A stretch of DNA of 64,000 nt from Mimachlamys varia. Taxonomy: Eukaryota > Mollusca > Bivalvia > Pectinida > Pectinidae. The notes beneath the pieces were generated by a model. The model had not been told where the DNA came from and made no database searches. It saw only the letters and a program-made list of their open reading frames with translations. Where the stretch lies: contig OX392532.1 in assembly GCA_947623455.1 (NCBI GenBank), forward strand, positions 8,002,501 through 8,066,500. Reading direction: 5' to 3'. Position 1 is the first letter of the stretch, and every line of letters starts with the position of its first letter. The translations under genes were made by a program, and so were the position numbers. Below are positions 14,801 to 23,003 of the stretch, in pieces.

Positions 14801-15517
14801 AAGCTTTATTTGTGCATGTTACCGTTACTCAGAAGAAATATGTAACATACACACAATAGAGCAGGTAGTTTCTCCTTTGAATACTTCCCATCTCTCAATA
14901 TGATTCCGTAACGCAGTCTTGCGTCATATTTTGACCATTCAGCAACTTTTTGCTTAGTAGTTAGGCCTTATAGCGGTGTAACGGTAATACAATATAGAGT
15001 GTTTACAATGGAAACGGCGCTCGCTGCGCATGCGTTGGTAGGTGGAAATCCCAAATCAGAACGTCTGGCTAGACATTTTGGAATTCCACTAGTTATTTTG
15101 AAATGATTTATTTTATGAATACATATCAGCAAAATTTGATCGTTGTAGTCCATAAGAATACCCACTGGATATGTGTATGTAATATTTTGAAAAAAAGTAT
15201 GAAAAAAAGCTTACTTTCGCGGGATGCCCCTTTAAATTCCTTTCTTGTAAAGAAATAACAAGGTATTGTCAAATTTTTCCATGACTGCTTTTAAACAACT
15301 GTATGCAGGTGAGCAATATTGCACTTATTCAGGCACATAGCACAATGTTTCATTTGGAGGGGGAGAACTGAATGTCATATATATTGCGGGGGCTGCTTAT
15401 TAACAGCTGGTGATTTTCTGTTTTCAGTCTTTCCCGTGGGGAGATGGCAACCACTCCTTCCTGCACCATTCTCAGAACAACTGTCTACCGGAGGGATGGC
15501 AAGAGGGGGAAGAGTGA
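2660..15517 (+). CDS. COX6A: Cytochrome c oxidase subunit 6A-like gene (three coding exons)
   Basis: Spliced CDS 2660-2813, 8992-9137, 15428-15517 gives about 129 residues with compatible phases (1, then 0). COX6A is a small nuclear-encoded subunit of respiratory complex IV in the mitochondrial inner membrane. The N-terminus is rich in Arg/Lys and poor in acid (MSLGRVGLMRNAFKNAVRRP), as expected of a mitochondrial presequence. The middle has W-x-VLFRSIPFVGVCITLGIL, matching the single transmembrane helix, followed by a HSHGRVEYMPYDY stretch that corresponds to the family E-H-x-x-x-R-P-E-F-x-x-Y-x-Y region. The last exon begins with the signature FPWGDGNHS and ends in a short acidic tail. The protein is divergent (for example LHHSQNNCLPEGW in place of the usual LFHNPxxNxxPxGYE) and somewhat longer than the mammalian form. 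The 12.9-kb length comes from two repeat-filled introns. A polyadenylation signal follows at 15696. Confidence 0.9.
3652..4708. mobile_element. 1,043-bp palindromic foldback transposon with 7-bp target duplication
   Basis: The element 3659-4701 is almost one long hairpin. It begins CACAGGCACTAGCCTC and ends with the complement, GAGGCTAGTGCCTGTG. The two ~510-bp arms pair along their whole length, apart from scattered substitutions and small indels. The centre is GATCTCGGCGCTGATT facing AATCAGCGCCGAGATC, with a loop of about 20 bp near 4178-4198. Direct repeats CTGTAAC flank both ends (3652-3658 and 4702-4708), consistent with a transposition target duplication. There is no coding sequence, so it is non-autonomous. 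The superfamily is unclear; the 7-bp duplication is near the 8 bp of hAT elements. Confidence 0.85.
5050..8102. repeat. Dispersed cluster of the motif GGTAACACCACAGACA
   Basis: At least 15 copies of a 16-bp motif and one- or two-base variants occur in both orientations and at irregular spacing. Examples lie near 5051, 5245, 6390, 6407, 6428, 6451, 6620, 6642, 6662, 6828, 6871, 7063, 7242, 7405, 7444 and 8087. Variants include CACCAAAGACA and CACTACAGACA. The copies are not in tandem and the sequence between them is not repeated. The pearl-like element at 5375-6364 interrupts the cluster. Confidence 0.75.
5375..6364 (+). mobile_element. Pearl/Helentron-like element with four 158-bp core units
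   Basis: The left end reads CCCCCCGCAACGAAGTTAGG and is followed by a CTGTCTGTCCGT stretch. The core is about four tandem units of 158 bp (about 5480-6120), each containing TTGTCCGGACAACTCC, ACTTGGCAGTATTGTTGGGG and GTTGCCATGGTAACCAGGTC. The right end reads GGGGGGGTATTAGTCAGCC then GGCTTACAGTTCTAG. This layout of characteristic ends with a ~160-bp tandem core is the described form of bivalve pearl elements. The short overlapping frames in it (77-91 aa) are repeat by-products. Confidence 0.75.
8992..9137 (+). CDS. COX6A: COX6A exon 2: transmembrane segment
   Basis: The acceptor is TTTTTACTTCCAG and the donor is GTAAGT at 9138. The exon encodes EIKDQKWHVLFRSIPFVG then VCITLGILTEEHSHGRVEY, which carries the membrane helix and the start of the intermembrane-space part of COX6A. 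It enters in phase 1 (CT completes Ala) and leaves in phase 0. It is too short and too intron-bound to show as a long open frame. Confidence 0.88.
9226..9560 (+). mobile_element. Truncated pearl-like element fragment
   Basis: It begins with ATACCCCCCGCAACAAAGTT and CATGCTGGAATCACC, matching the left end of the element at 5375, followed by a diverged partial core unit (AGGGATCATGTGGAGATATG). There is no matching right end. Confidence 0.55.
9686..10712 (+). mobile_element. Pearl-like element whose core is a 29-bp array
   Basis: The left end (TACCCTGCACAAAGTTAGGG, CATACTGGAATCAGGTTGTCC) and right end (GGGGTATATGTTAGCCATTG, GGCTCACAG) match the element at 5375-6364. Here the core is replaced by about 25 copies of a 29-bp unit (about 9758-10488) built on CTACTCGTCCTAAACTACC and AAGGGAATTT. 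One diverged copy of the ordinary core end follows (GGTTGTCATGGTAACCAGG). The 29-bp unit is the local form of CTCCTAAACTACTGG in the 158-bp core. Confidence 0.7.
11506..13398 (+). mobile_element. Pearl/Helentron-like element B with about ten 145-bp units
   Basis: It starts CTAGCTCACCTGGCCCGAAG and ends CAGGCCCATTGGGCCTCTTG TT. The core (about 11720-13140) is roughly ten tandem units of 145 bp containing AACGACTTCTTCTGAAATAC, GAAGCATGATATTTGGCTG and GAAATGACCTTGAC. It sits between CAATTTT and GTAAATTGTT of element A with no target duplication, as expected for this class. The 70-106 aa open frames on the minus strand step through the three frames every 145 bp and are not genes. Confidence 0.75.
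13619..15235. mobile_element. TTAA-flanked piggyBac-like non-autonomous element (1,609 bp)
   Basis: Terminal inverted repeats are AGGGACATCCCGCGAAA at 13623 and the complement TTTCGCGGGATGCCCCT ending at 15231. Both are flanked by TTAA (13619-13622 and 15232-15235), the piggyBac-superfamily target. No transposase-like frame is visible inside; the small frames lack domains. It is inserted in element A. Confidence 0.75.
15428..15517 (+). CDS. COX6A: COX6A exon 3: C-terminal signature and stop
   Basis: The acceptor TTTTCAG ends at 15427. The exon encodes SFPWGDGNHSFLHHSQ and then a short tail ending EGWQEGEE with TGA at 15515-15517. FPWGDGNHS is the diagnostic COX6A motif. Confidence 0.9.
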   Translation, partial: SFPWGDGNHSFLHHSQNNCLPEGWQEGEE

Positions 15518-15695
15518 AGCATTGAAATATGTGAAAGTTCCATGGGGAAGCTTTCGAAGACTGTTCTTATGAATACATGTGATGCTGTGTAAAAATCCGG
15601 CTATACCATTTTGAAAGTAGTGATAAAGATGATAAGTGAATCAATATACAAATTGATTTTCAGAATATGTATCTTTATAACTTTGATTGGTGGTT

Positions 15696-15701
15696 AATAA
15701 A
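15696..15701 (+). promoter_or_regulatory. COX6A: Polyadenylation signal AATAAA of the COX6A-like gene
   Basis: AATAAA lies 179 bases after the stop codon and is followed by a T-rich stretch. It is the first canonical hexamer downstream, on the right strand. Confidence 0.65.
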
Positions 15702-15809
15702 TACTTTCTGTTTTATTTGTGATCTGATCTTGTAATGATTTCTTTTGTACACAACTAAATATTTCGTTGAAACAGATTCGTAACACAATTTTGTACACGA
15801 ATGTCTATT

Positions 15810-16035
15810 TTTAGGCCACCTGACCCAAAGGGTCGGGGTGACCTATTGCCATTGTGTGCTGTCCGTAAACTTTTCTTTTAACAATTTTCTTCTCAATAAC
15901 CAAAAGGCCCAGGATGCTGAGAATTGGCCAGTAGGTATAGGCCTCTGGGATAGAGTGCTACAAAATTTTCTCATATCAATGACCTTGACCTACTTTCAAG
16001 GTCATATGGGCTGCTTGTTTCTATTTATCAAGTAA
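15810..16035 (+). mobile_element. Truncated pearl-like element fragment
   Basis: It begins GGCCACCTGACCCAAAGGGT, with GGTGACCTATTGCCATTGTG then GTCCGT. It continues with CCAAAAGGCCCAGGATGCTG and AATGACCTTGACCTACTTTC, the order of blocks seen in element B. The right end is missing. Confidence 0.6.
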
Positions 16036-16287
16036 ATTCTGATCTGATGTGTAAGATATTGCCGATTTCACCATGAATTAGTGTTTTTATAGCAAATGTA
16101 TAATATGAACTGGTTAACTGTAAATATCGTTGTTCCAAGTAACCGGTGAATGATTTTGATCCGGTTTGCAAACCCTATTTTTAACCCCTTATATTGAAAG
16201 GCACTAAAAATGTCAATGTTGTATACTTAAAGAAAACCGTTAAAAAAATGTTTGATCTCAGTTAAGTGCAATTACCACATCAGTCAG

Positions 16288-16741
16288 TGCATACAATATC
16301 CTACTTATACCCACCCTGGGACACAGGGACCTGACAATTATTGCACATAATGTCCTCACCCTGGGACACAGGGACCTGTGAATTACTGTTCACAATATCC
16401 TACGTATACCAACCCTGGGACACAGGGACCTGTGAATATTACTGCACACAATATCCTACCAACCCTGGGTAACCGGGACCTGAGACTTGCTGCACACAAT
16501 ATCCTACCCACCCTGGGACACAGGGACCTGAGAATTACTTGAACACAATATCCTACCCACCCTGGGTAACAGGGACGTGAGACTTACTGCACACAATATC
16601 CTACCCACCCTGGGTAACAGGGACCTGAGACTTACTGCACACAATATCCTACCCACCCTGGGTAACAGGGACCTGAGACTTACTGCACACAATATCCTAC
16701 CAACCCTGGGTAACAGGGACCTGAGAATTACTGCACACAGT
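16288..16741. repeat. 48-bp minisatellite
   Basis: About nine copies of a 48-bp unit containing ACAATATCCTACCCACC, CTGGGTAACAGGGACC and TGAGACTTACTGC. Because 48 is a multiple of three, both strands show short repetitive open frames that are not genes. Confidence 0.85.
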
Positions 16742-16744
16742 CCC

Positions 16745-18080
16745 TATTTGTGCATACTTTTATTGAGAAGTGTTGGATGGATCATTCTGAAATAACATTT
16801 ACAGATTCCCCATGGTCCCTTGTTTTGCATTGCCTAGTTTTTAAACTTATCCAAGAAACAATAATGGCGACAAGTAGCCATCTTGGCTCTGAAAAGTAAT
16901 AGTTTGTGATCACCTTTTCTTGAGAAGAAAAGGAGGGATCCTGGTAGGTCCTATTTGGACTCTATTTATGTTGTGTTCTATATTTAGAATGATACAAAAT
17001 TTAACATGGCTGACAGGTGACTATTTTCATTTTTTAATATGAAAATTTATTATGTGTTATTTCTTGATGATAACATGATGTATTTTCCAAACCTTTCATA
17101 TGTAGGTTCCTCTTGGTATTGAGTGTCCTATCGATTTTATGACTGGTCAGATAAACTAAAGGACTGACAGGCAGCCATCTTTCATTTTAACTTTGAATGT
17201 TTATCACAATTTCTTGAGAAATTCAGGATGGACCCTCTTGTTAACAGGGACAATACAATGTATTTAATTTGGCAGTTAAAGAAGTTTATTATTGCTATTT
17301 CTTAGAGGAATACAAGTAAGAGGAAAGATAGGAAATTATCCAACGTTTTGAGAACAAAGTTTTCATTTCATTTCATGAAAGTTTATTGACAAATATATTT
17401 ACAAAAGGATTGAACAGCAGGCATAGCCTATTTATACTTAAGTCCTCTCCTCGAGTAACAAACTGGTACAAAAATGTAAACATTTAAAGTTAATATACAT
17501 AATACATAGATATTAAAAATTTGACCCACCTCCAGGGCAGTGATGCTAAAAATGGTCAAGTTGGCTAAAATTTCAACAATCATCTTCTCCAGACCTAGAT
17601 ATGCTTGAATCAAAAACTATTCTACAACGAAAAGGTCTTACGGTGCTTTATCAAAATTGTGAAGTGAATTTCAGCCCCCCACCCCCTTCCAGATTTCAGG
17701 TTCTCCCCTGAGGAGGGGGTGAAATTTACTTTAATTGTGTAGGAAAATGACACTTTTGGATATTTTTTGTTCATTTTCAGTTGGAGATAATTGAAACTTG
17801 GTTGGAATTATAACCAGGAGATGACGCTTTGACTAAAGAAGAATTTTGACACTGGCCCACCTCTTGGGCAGTGAGGAGGGGCTCAAAAGAGTCAATTTGG
17901 CTAAAATTTCAACAATCTTCATTAAAGACCCAGACATGTAGTTATTGGTACTACTCGTACATCAAAACCGTTAAGACCTTCCCTAAGCATGTGGAGTTTC
18001 TCTAATCACCTTAGTTAAAGTCCAAATATAGTTGTTCTAATGATCAGGTCCCCATGCATCTGACTGGTAACAGCCTGGAG
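16745..18080. other. Intergenic DNA with degenerate repeats
   Basis: It holds diverged copies of one another: a ~95-bp block near 17520-17612 recurs at 17846-17942 (GGCTAAAATTTCAACAATC). Units near 16860, 17005 and 17165 share CAGCCATCTT-type wording and a TTTCTTGAGAA block. A TTTCATTTCATG stretch near 17362 looks like the 3' tail of a LINE on the minus strand. No gene is recognised. Confidence 0.45.
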
Positions 18081-18114
18081 TGTGACCACTATAACAACTC
18101 AGACCTGTGCAATA

Positions 18115-20520
18115 AAAGTATACAGAGATCATTTGAAATGTGTTACAATTACATACAGGTATACAAAGGATCTAAATCGTGTTACAATTACATATACTGA
18201 GAATCTAAAACGTGTTCTAATTACATATATAGAGAATCTAAAACGTGTTATAATTACATATACAGAGGATCTAAATCGTGTTCTAATTACATATACAGAG
18301 GATCTAAAACGTGTTCTAATTACATATACAGATACAGTAATCTAAATCGTGTTCTAATTACATATACAGAGGATCTAAAACGTGTTCTAATTACATATAC
18401 AGATACAGTAATCTAAATCGTGTTCTAATTACATATACAGAGGATCTAAAACGTGTTCTAATTATACATACAGATACAGTAATCTAAATCGTGTTCTAAT
18501 TACATATATAGAGAATCTAAATCGTGTTCTAATTACATATACAGAGAATCTAAATCGTGTTCCAGTTACATATACAGAGAATCTAAATCGTGTTCCAATT
18601 ACATATACAGAGAATCTAAATCGTGTTCCAATTACATATACAGAGGATCTAAAACGTGTTCTAATTATACATACAGATACAGTAATCTAAATCGTGTTCT
18701 AATTACATATATAGAGAATCTAAATCGTGTTCTAATTACATATACAGAGAATCTAAATCGTGTTCCAGTTACATATACAGAGAATCTAAATCGTGTTCCA
18801 ATTACATATACAGAGGATCTAAATCGTGTTCTAATTACATATACAGAGAATCTAAATCGTGTTCCAATTACATATACAGAGAATCTAACAAGTGTTCTAA
18901 TTATACATACAGATACAGATAATCTAAAACATGCTCTGATAGCACACACAAAGGATCTAACACGTGTTCCAATTACATATACAGATTATCTAAAACGTGT
19001 TCTTATTATACATACAGATACAGATAATCTAAAACATGTTCTGATAACACACAAAGGATCTTACACGTGTTCCAATTACATATATGCATACAAAGGATCT
19101 AACACGTGTTCTAATTACATATACAGATTATCTAAATCGTGTTTTAAACAGAGGATCTAAAACGTGTTATAACTTTATATGCAGATAATCTAAATCGTGT
19201 TTTAATTATACATATACTGTTGATCTAAATCGTGTTTTAATTACATATACTGTTGATCTAAATCGTGTTTTAATTACATATACTGTTGATCTAAATCGTG
19301 TTTTGATTGCATATACTGTTGATCTAAATCGTGTTCCAATTACATATACAGAGGATCTAAAACGTGTTCTAATTATACATACAGATACAGATAATCTAAA
19401 ACATGCTCTGATAACACACACAAAGGATCTAAATCGTGTTCCAATTACATATACAGATGATCTAAAACGTGTTCTAATTATACATACAGATACAGATAAT
19501 CTAAAACATGTTCTGATAACACACACAAAGGATCTTACACGTGTTCCAATTACATATACAGAGGATCTAAATCGTGTTCTAATTATACATACAGATACAG
19601 TAATCTAAATCGTGTTCCAATTACATATACAGAGAATCTAACAAGTGTTCTAATCACATATACAGATAAACTAAATCGTGTTCTTACTATATATGCAGAT
19701 AATCTAAATCGTGTTCTAATAACATATACTGTTAATCTAAATCGTGTTCTAATTACATATACAGAGAATCTAAATCGTGTTCTAATTACATATATACAGC
19801 TAATCTAAATCGTGTTCCAACCATATATATACAGATAATCTAAATCGTGTTCTAATTATATATACTTTTGATCTAAATCGTGTTCTAATTACATATACAG
19901 AGAATCTAAATCGTGTTCTAATTACATATATACAGCTAATCTAAATCGTGTTCCAACCATATATATACAGAGAATCTAAATCGTGTTCCAACCATATATA
20001 TACAGATAATCTAAATCGTGATCTTATTACATATACTGATGATCTAAATCGTGTTCTAATTACATATACAGAGAATCTAAATCGTGTTCTAATTACATAC
20101 ATTGTATATACAGCTAATCTAAATCGTGTTCCAACCATATATATACAGCTAATCTAAATCGTGTTCCAACCATATATATACAGAGGATCTAAATTGTTTT
20201 CCAATTACACATACAGAGGATCTAAAACGTGTTCTAATTACGTATACAGATAATCTAAATCGTTTTTCAATTACTTATACAGAGAATCTAAAACGTGTTA
20301 TAATTGCATATATACAGATAATCTAAATCGTGTTCCAATTACATATACAAAGAATCTGAAAGTTGTTCCAAATATACAGAGGATCTAAAATGTGTTACGA
20401 TTACATATATGTAGAGGATCTAACTCGATTTCCAATTACACATTCAGAGGATCTATTTAAACGTGTCCCAATGACACATACTGATGATTTAAAACATGTT
20501 CTAATTCATGTACAGAGGAT
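18115..20520. repeat. 33-bp minisatellite, about 70 copies
   Basis: Tandem units of about 33 bp built on GATCTAAATCGTGTTC and TAATTACATATACAGAG, with length variants such as ATACATACAGATACAG. The unit length explains the repetitive 64-106 aa frames on both strands. It ends abruptly where the LINE fragment begins. Confidence 0.9.
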
Positions 20521-21850
20521 TCACGACCAAACAGGCAGAAAATTATCGAATAATTAGTTTGACTTCTATTACATGTAAATTGCTACAACGCATTTTTAGA
20601 GACAAAATTTTGCAACACATGAACAATAATAACTTGTTCACGAGGAGTCAACATGGCTTTAGACCAGGACGTTCGAATTCTTGCACAACCCAACTACTGG
20701 AAGACTGGGCGACAAATATGGATGAAGGGGCAAATACAGATGTCATTTACCTCGATTTCTGTAAGGCTTTTGATATGAAGTCTCACATAGGCTTCTACTC
20801 CACAAACTGCAAGCATATGGTATTACAGGTACAGTCCACAGCTGGATACGGGAATATCTGACTAATTTGAAACATAGAGTTGTCATCAATGGAACCATTT
20901 CGACAGTTCAGAATGTGGCGAGCGGGGTCCCCCAGGGTAGTGTGGTCGGCCCGATTTTATTTCTAATTGATGTTAATGACATGCCAGAATCAGTTGACTG
21001 CATGATGAAGCTTTTTGCAGATGATACTAAAATGTACTCGAGAATATCCACACCCCAGGATATATTAGAACTACAGACCAACATCAACAAAGTTTGTGAA
21101 TGGACAGAGAGGTGGCTCATGAAATTAAATTTAGATAAATATAAACATTTGGAAATAGGTAATATATCTAATAACTGTCAGTATGATTTCATAAACGAAG
21201 GAGTAACAACACCGATTGTCAAAACAAATAAGGAAAACGATCTTGGAGTAATTTTCGACAAACAGCTCAAATTCAGCAAACATGTGTCAACATCAGTCTT
21301 CAGGGGAAACAGAATGTTGGGAATCATTTTTAGGACATTTGCATTTTTAAGCCAAGTATCCTTCCTTACGCTATACAAATCTCTAGTTAGACCCCTAATC
21401 GAATACTGCTCAACGATATGGTCACCCCTTCTTGAAAAAGACATACAGTCCCTGGAAAACATACAAAGACGGGCAACTAAACGGATAATCTCCCTGCAAG
21501 AATTATCCTACCCTGAACGTCTAAAACGTCTAGGTTTACCCACACTCGAGTATAGAAGACTTCGGGCTGATATGATTCAAGTATATAAAATAATTAAGGG
21601 TGTGGACGATGCAGACAAATCTAAGCTATTCAAAGAATCCAACTACCCTGCAACTCGAGGTCATCAGAGAAAACTCTTCAAAAAACAATGCCGCTTAAAT
21701 ACCACCAAGAACATCTTCAGCAATCGTGTCATCAACAACTGGAACAATTTACCATCTGAAGTGGTGAACGCCAAAAGTTTAAACATCTTTAAAAATAGGC
21801 TAATTGTGTATTGGAAAGATCATGCACTAAAGTTTTATCCGTCCTTTTAA
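20521..21850 (+). pseudogene. 5'-truncated, frameshifted LINE reverse transcriptase
   Basis: Two adjoining frames make one decayed ORF2. The first (about 20521-20861) has ENYRIISLTSITCKLLQRI, QHGFRPGRS and IYLDFCKAFD. The second (about 20840-21850) continues WIREYLTNLKHRVVINGT, SGVPQGSVVGPILF and the catalytic motif FADD, then a CR1/jockey-type C-terminal domain ending in PSF. The reading frame is broken between CKAFD and the WIREYL segment, so it cannot be functional. The endonuclease is absent: the copy begins in the RT finger region right at the end of the 33-bp array, the usual outcome of incomplete target-primed reverse transcription. Confidence 0.85.
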
Positions 21851-21893
21851 ATTCAGTATGGGTGTATATATATATATATATTGTGCGACTGTA

Positions 21894-22162
21894 ACACGAC
21901 ATACTCGCCAACTTTTTGAAATTTCCATGGGGGAGATTATGCATGCTCAGAATTGAATACATAAATAATATGTATACATGTACATTCAGAGGAAAAATAA
22001 TACTTTTAAATGGCTTCTTTTGAGCTCTTCTTTCGATTGAAATCATCAGATCTTTAAAAACTAGAACAGTTTAGCAAATTCCAAAGTTGTTAATGCAACA
22101 TTTTAGGGTCTAAAATCGGGAGTCTCCCTCCTAAATAGGGAGTGTTGGCAAGTATGACACGA
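21894..22162. mobile_element. 257-bp MITE with ACACGA target duplication
   Basis: The element 21900-22156 has imperfect terminal inverted repeats CATACTCGCCAAC and GTTGGCAAGTATG, with further complementarity (GGGGGAGAT against the GGGAGTCTCCC region). ACACGA occurs immediately outside both ends. It is inserted in the 3' flank of the LINE fragment and is non-coding. Confidence 0.7.
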
Positions 22163-22797
22163 GACGAAACATATTGATATATATTTTAATGCCTTACATT
22201 CCTCTCGCTGCGTGCCTACTTAATCATTCGATTAATGAAATACTGATTAATAACATCATTACAAGCCACAGGCTTTCCATCGATGTATTACCTATGAGAT
22301 ATGAGATACTTATGAGAGATCAAATGTACATGTACTTAATGTTCAAAAATGAAAGTAGATTCCTGTCATATGAATGCTTGAATTAAGGGTAATACTACTG
22401 GTAATAAGCGTCTTAGTGACAATGACTCTTCGGCTAAATTAAAGCTGGTGTATAAAGTTTCTCCAACAGGATAAGACTCCCACGACCTCCACGACAAAAT
22501 GTCTGAGAGGAAATCCAGGAAGGAAACAGACAGGAACATGAAACAAACGTATGTATATTGGTACACAAGATGAATTGGAATCAGTATAAATCATACAATG
22601 CACTAGAAGTTCATGACAGTACATTTTCATTGTTTGAACAATTTGTACGTGCACATGTACATGTATATGAAGTAAAATGAGTAACACTTCGATTCGCTAA
22701 TTTTTTATACAATTATCAAGATGTCAATATAAAACGTGAACTTTAAATGTAAATCAAATGCTCCAGGATTCAAGCGAGTATTGTGCCAAACCAGATC
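22163..22797. other. Upstream region of the glycosidase gene
   Basis: AT-rich sequence before the start codon at 22798. The 5' UTR and promoter should be here unless a further 5' exon exists. Open frames of 66-84 aa on both strands lack recognisable domains. I cannot place promoter elements. Confidence 0.4.
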
Positions 22798-23003
22798 ATG
22801 GGTCAAGCTTCTTCAAAAACGAAATATGAAAGGAGCAAGGATGAAGGTGAATCCCCAAAAATCAAGCGTGCCAGGAAAGAGTCTAAAAGTGACGTGGAAC
22901 AAAGGACAGATGCTGAGTATGATGTTAAATTCTGGGGGCCTTACTTGTCTGACCGACAGTGGGGAACTGTCAGGGAGGATACAGAGGTGAATGGTAACAG
23001 TTG
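22798..23003 (+). CDS. Glycosidase exon 1
   Basis: It encodes residues 1-68 plus two bases. It starts [14 protein letters not shown], is basic to residue ~36 (KIKRARKE), then enters the conserved catalytic-protein start [17 protein letters not shown] prefer the ATG at 22798 over the in-frame one at 22783 because it gives a myristoylation-type N-terminus; the upstream one would add only MPNQI. The donor is TTG|GTAAGT. The last 35 bases of the exon are unit 1 of the 39-bp satellite that fills intron 1. Confidence 0.85.

Larger units (their letters stand above)
10803..15320 (+). mobile_element. Pearl/Helentron-like element A (host of nested insertions)
   Basis: It begins TAGCTCACCTGCCCAAAGGG and ends near GCAGGTGAGCAATATTGC. 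Inside are diverged ~170-bp units sharing GATTCAATTTTGTATAAA, CTGACCCCCCTGGG and AGTAAATTCTTTAAAATC. It is split by element B (11506-13398) and by a TTAA-flanked element (13623-15231). Removing both restores a continuous series of units. Confidence 0.65.
9138..15427 (+). other. COX6A intron 2 (6.3 kb)
   Basis: The donor is GTAAGT at 9138 and the acceptor is CTGTTTTCAG ending at 15427. The intron is mostly nested mobile elements: a pearl-end fragment near 9226-9300, a second pearl-like element (9686-10712), and a third (10803 to about 15320). The third has been invaded by a fourth (11506-13398) and by a TTAA element (13623-15231). Confidence 0.8.

Noticed and set aside
17362..17613. 61-codon minus-strand frame as part of a LINE protein
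   Set aside because: Its sequence overlaps a ~95-bp block repeated at 17846-17942, so it is non-coding repeat; only the short TTCAT-rich tail looks LINE-derived.
18082..20157. Repetitive frames with RVLITYTEDLN or TRFRSSVYVI repeats
   Set aside because: By-products of the 33-bp minisatellite on both strands.
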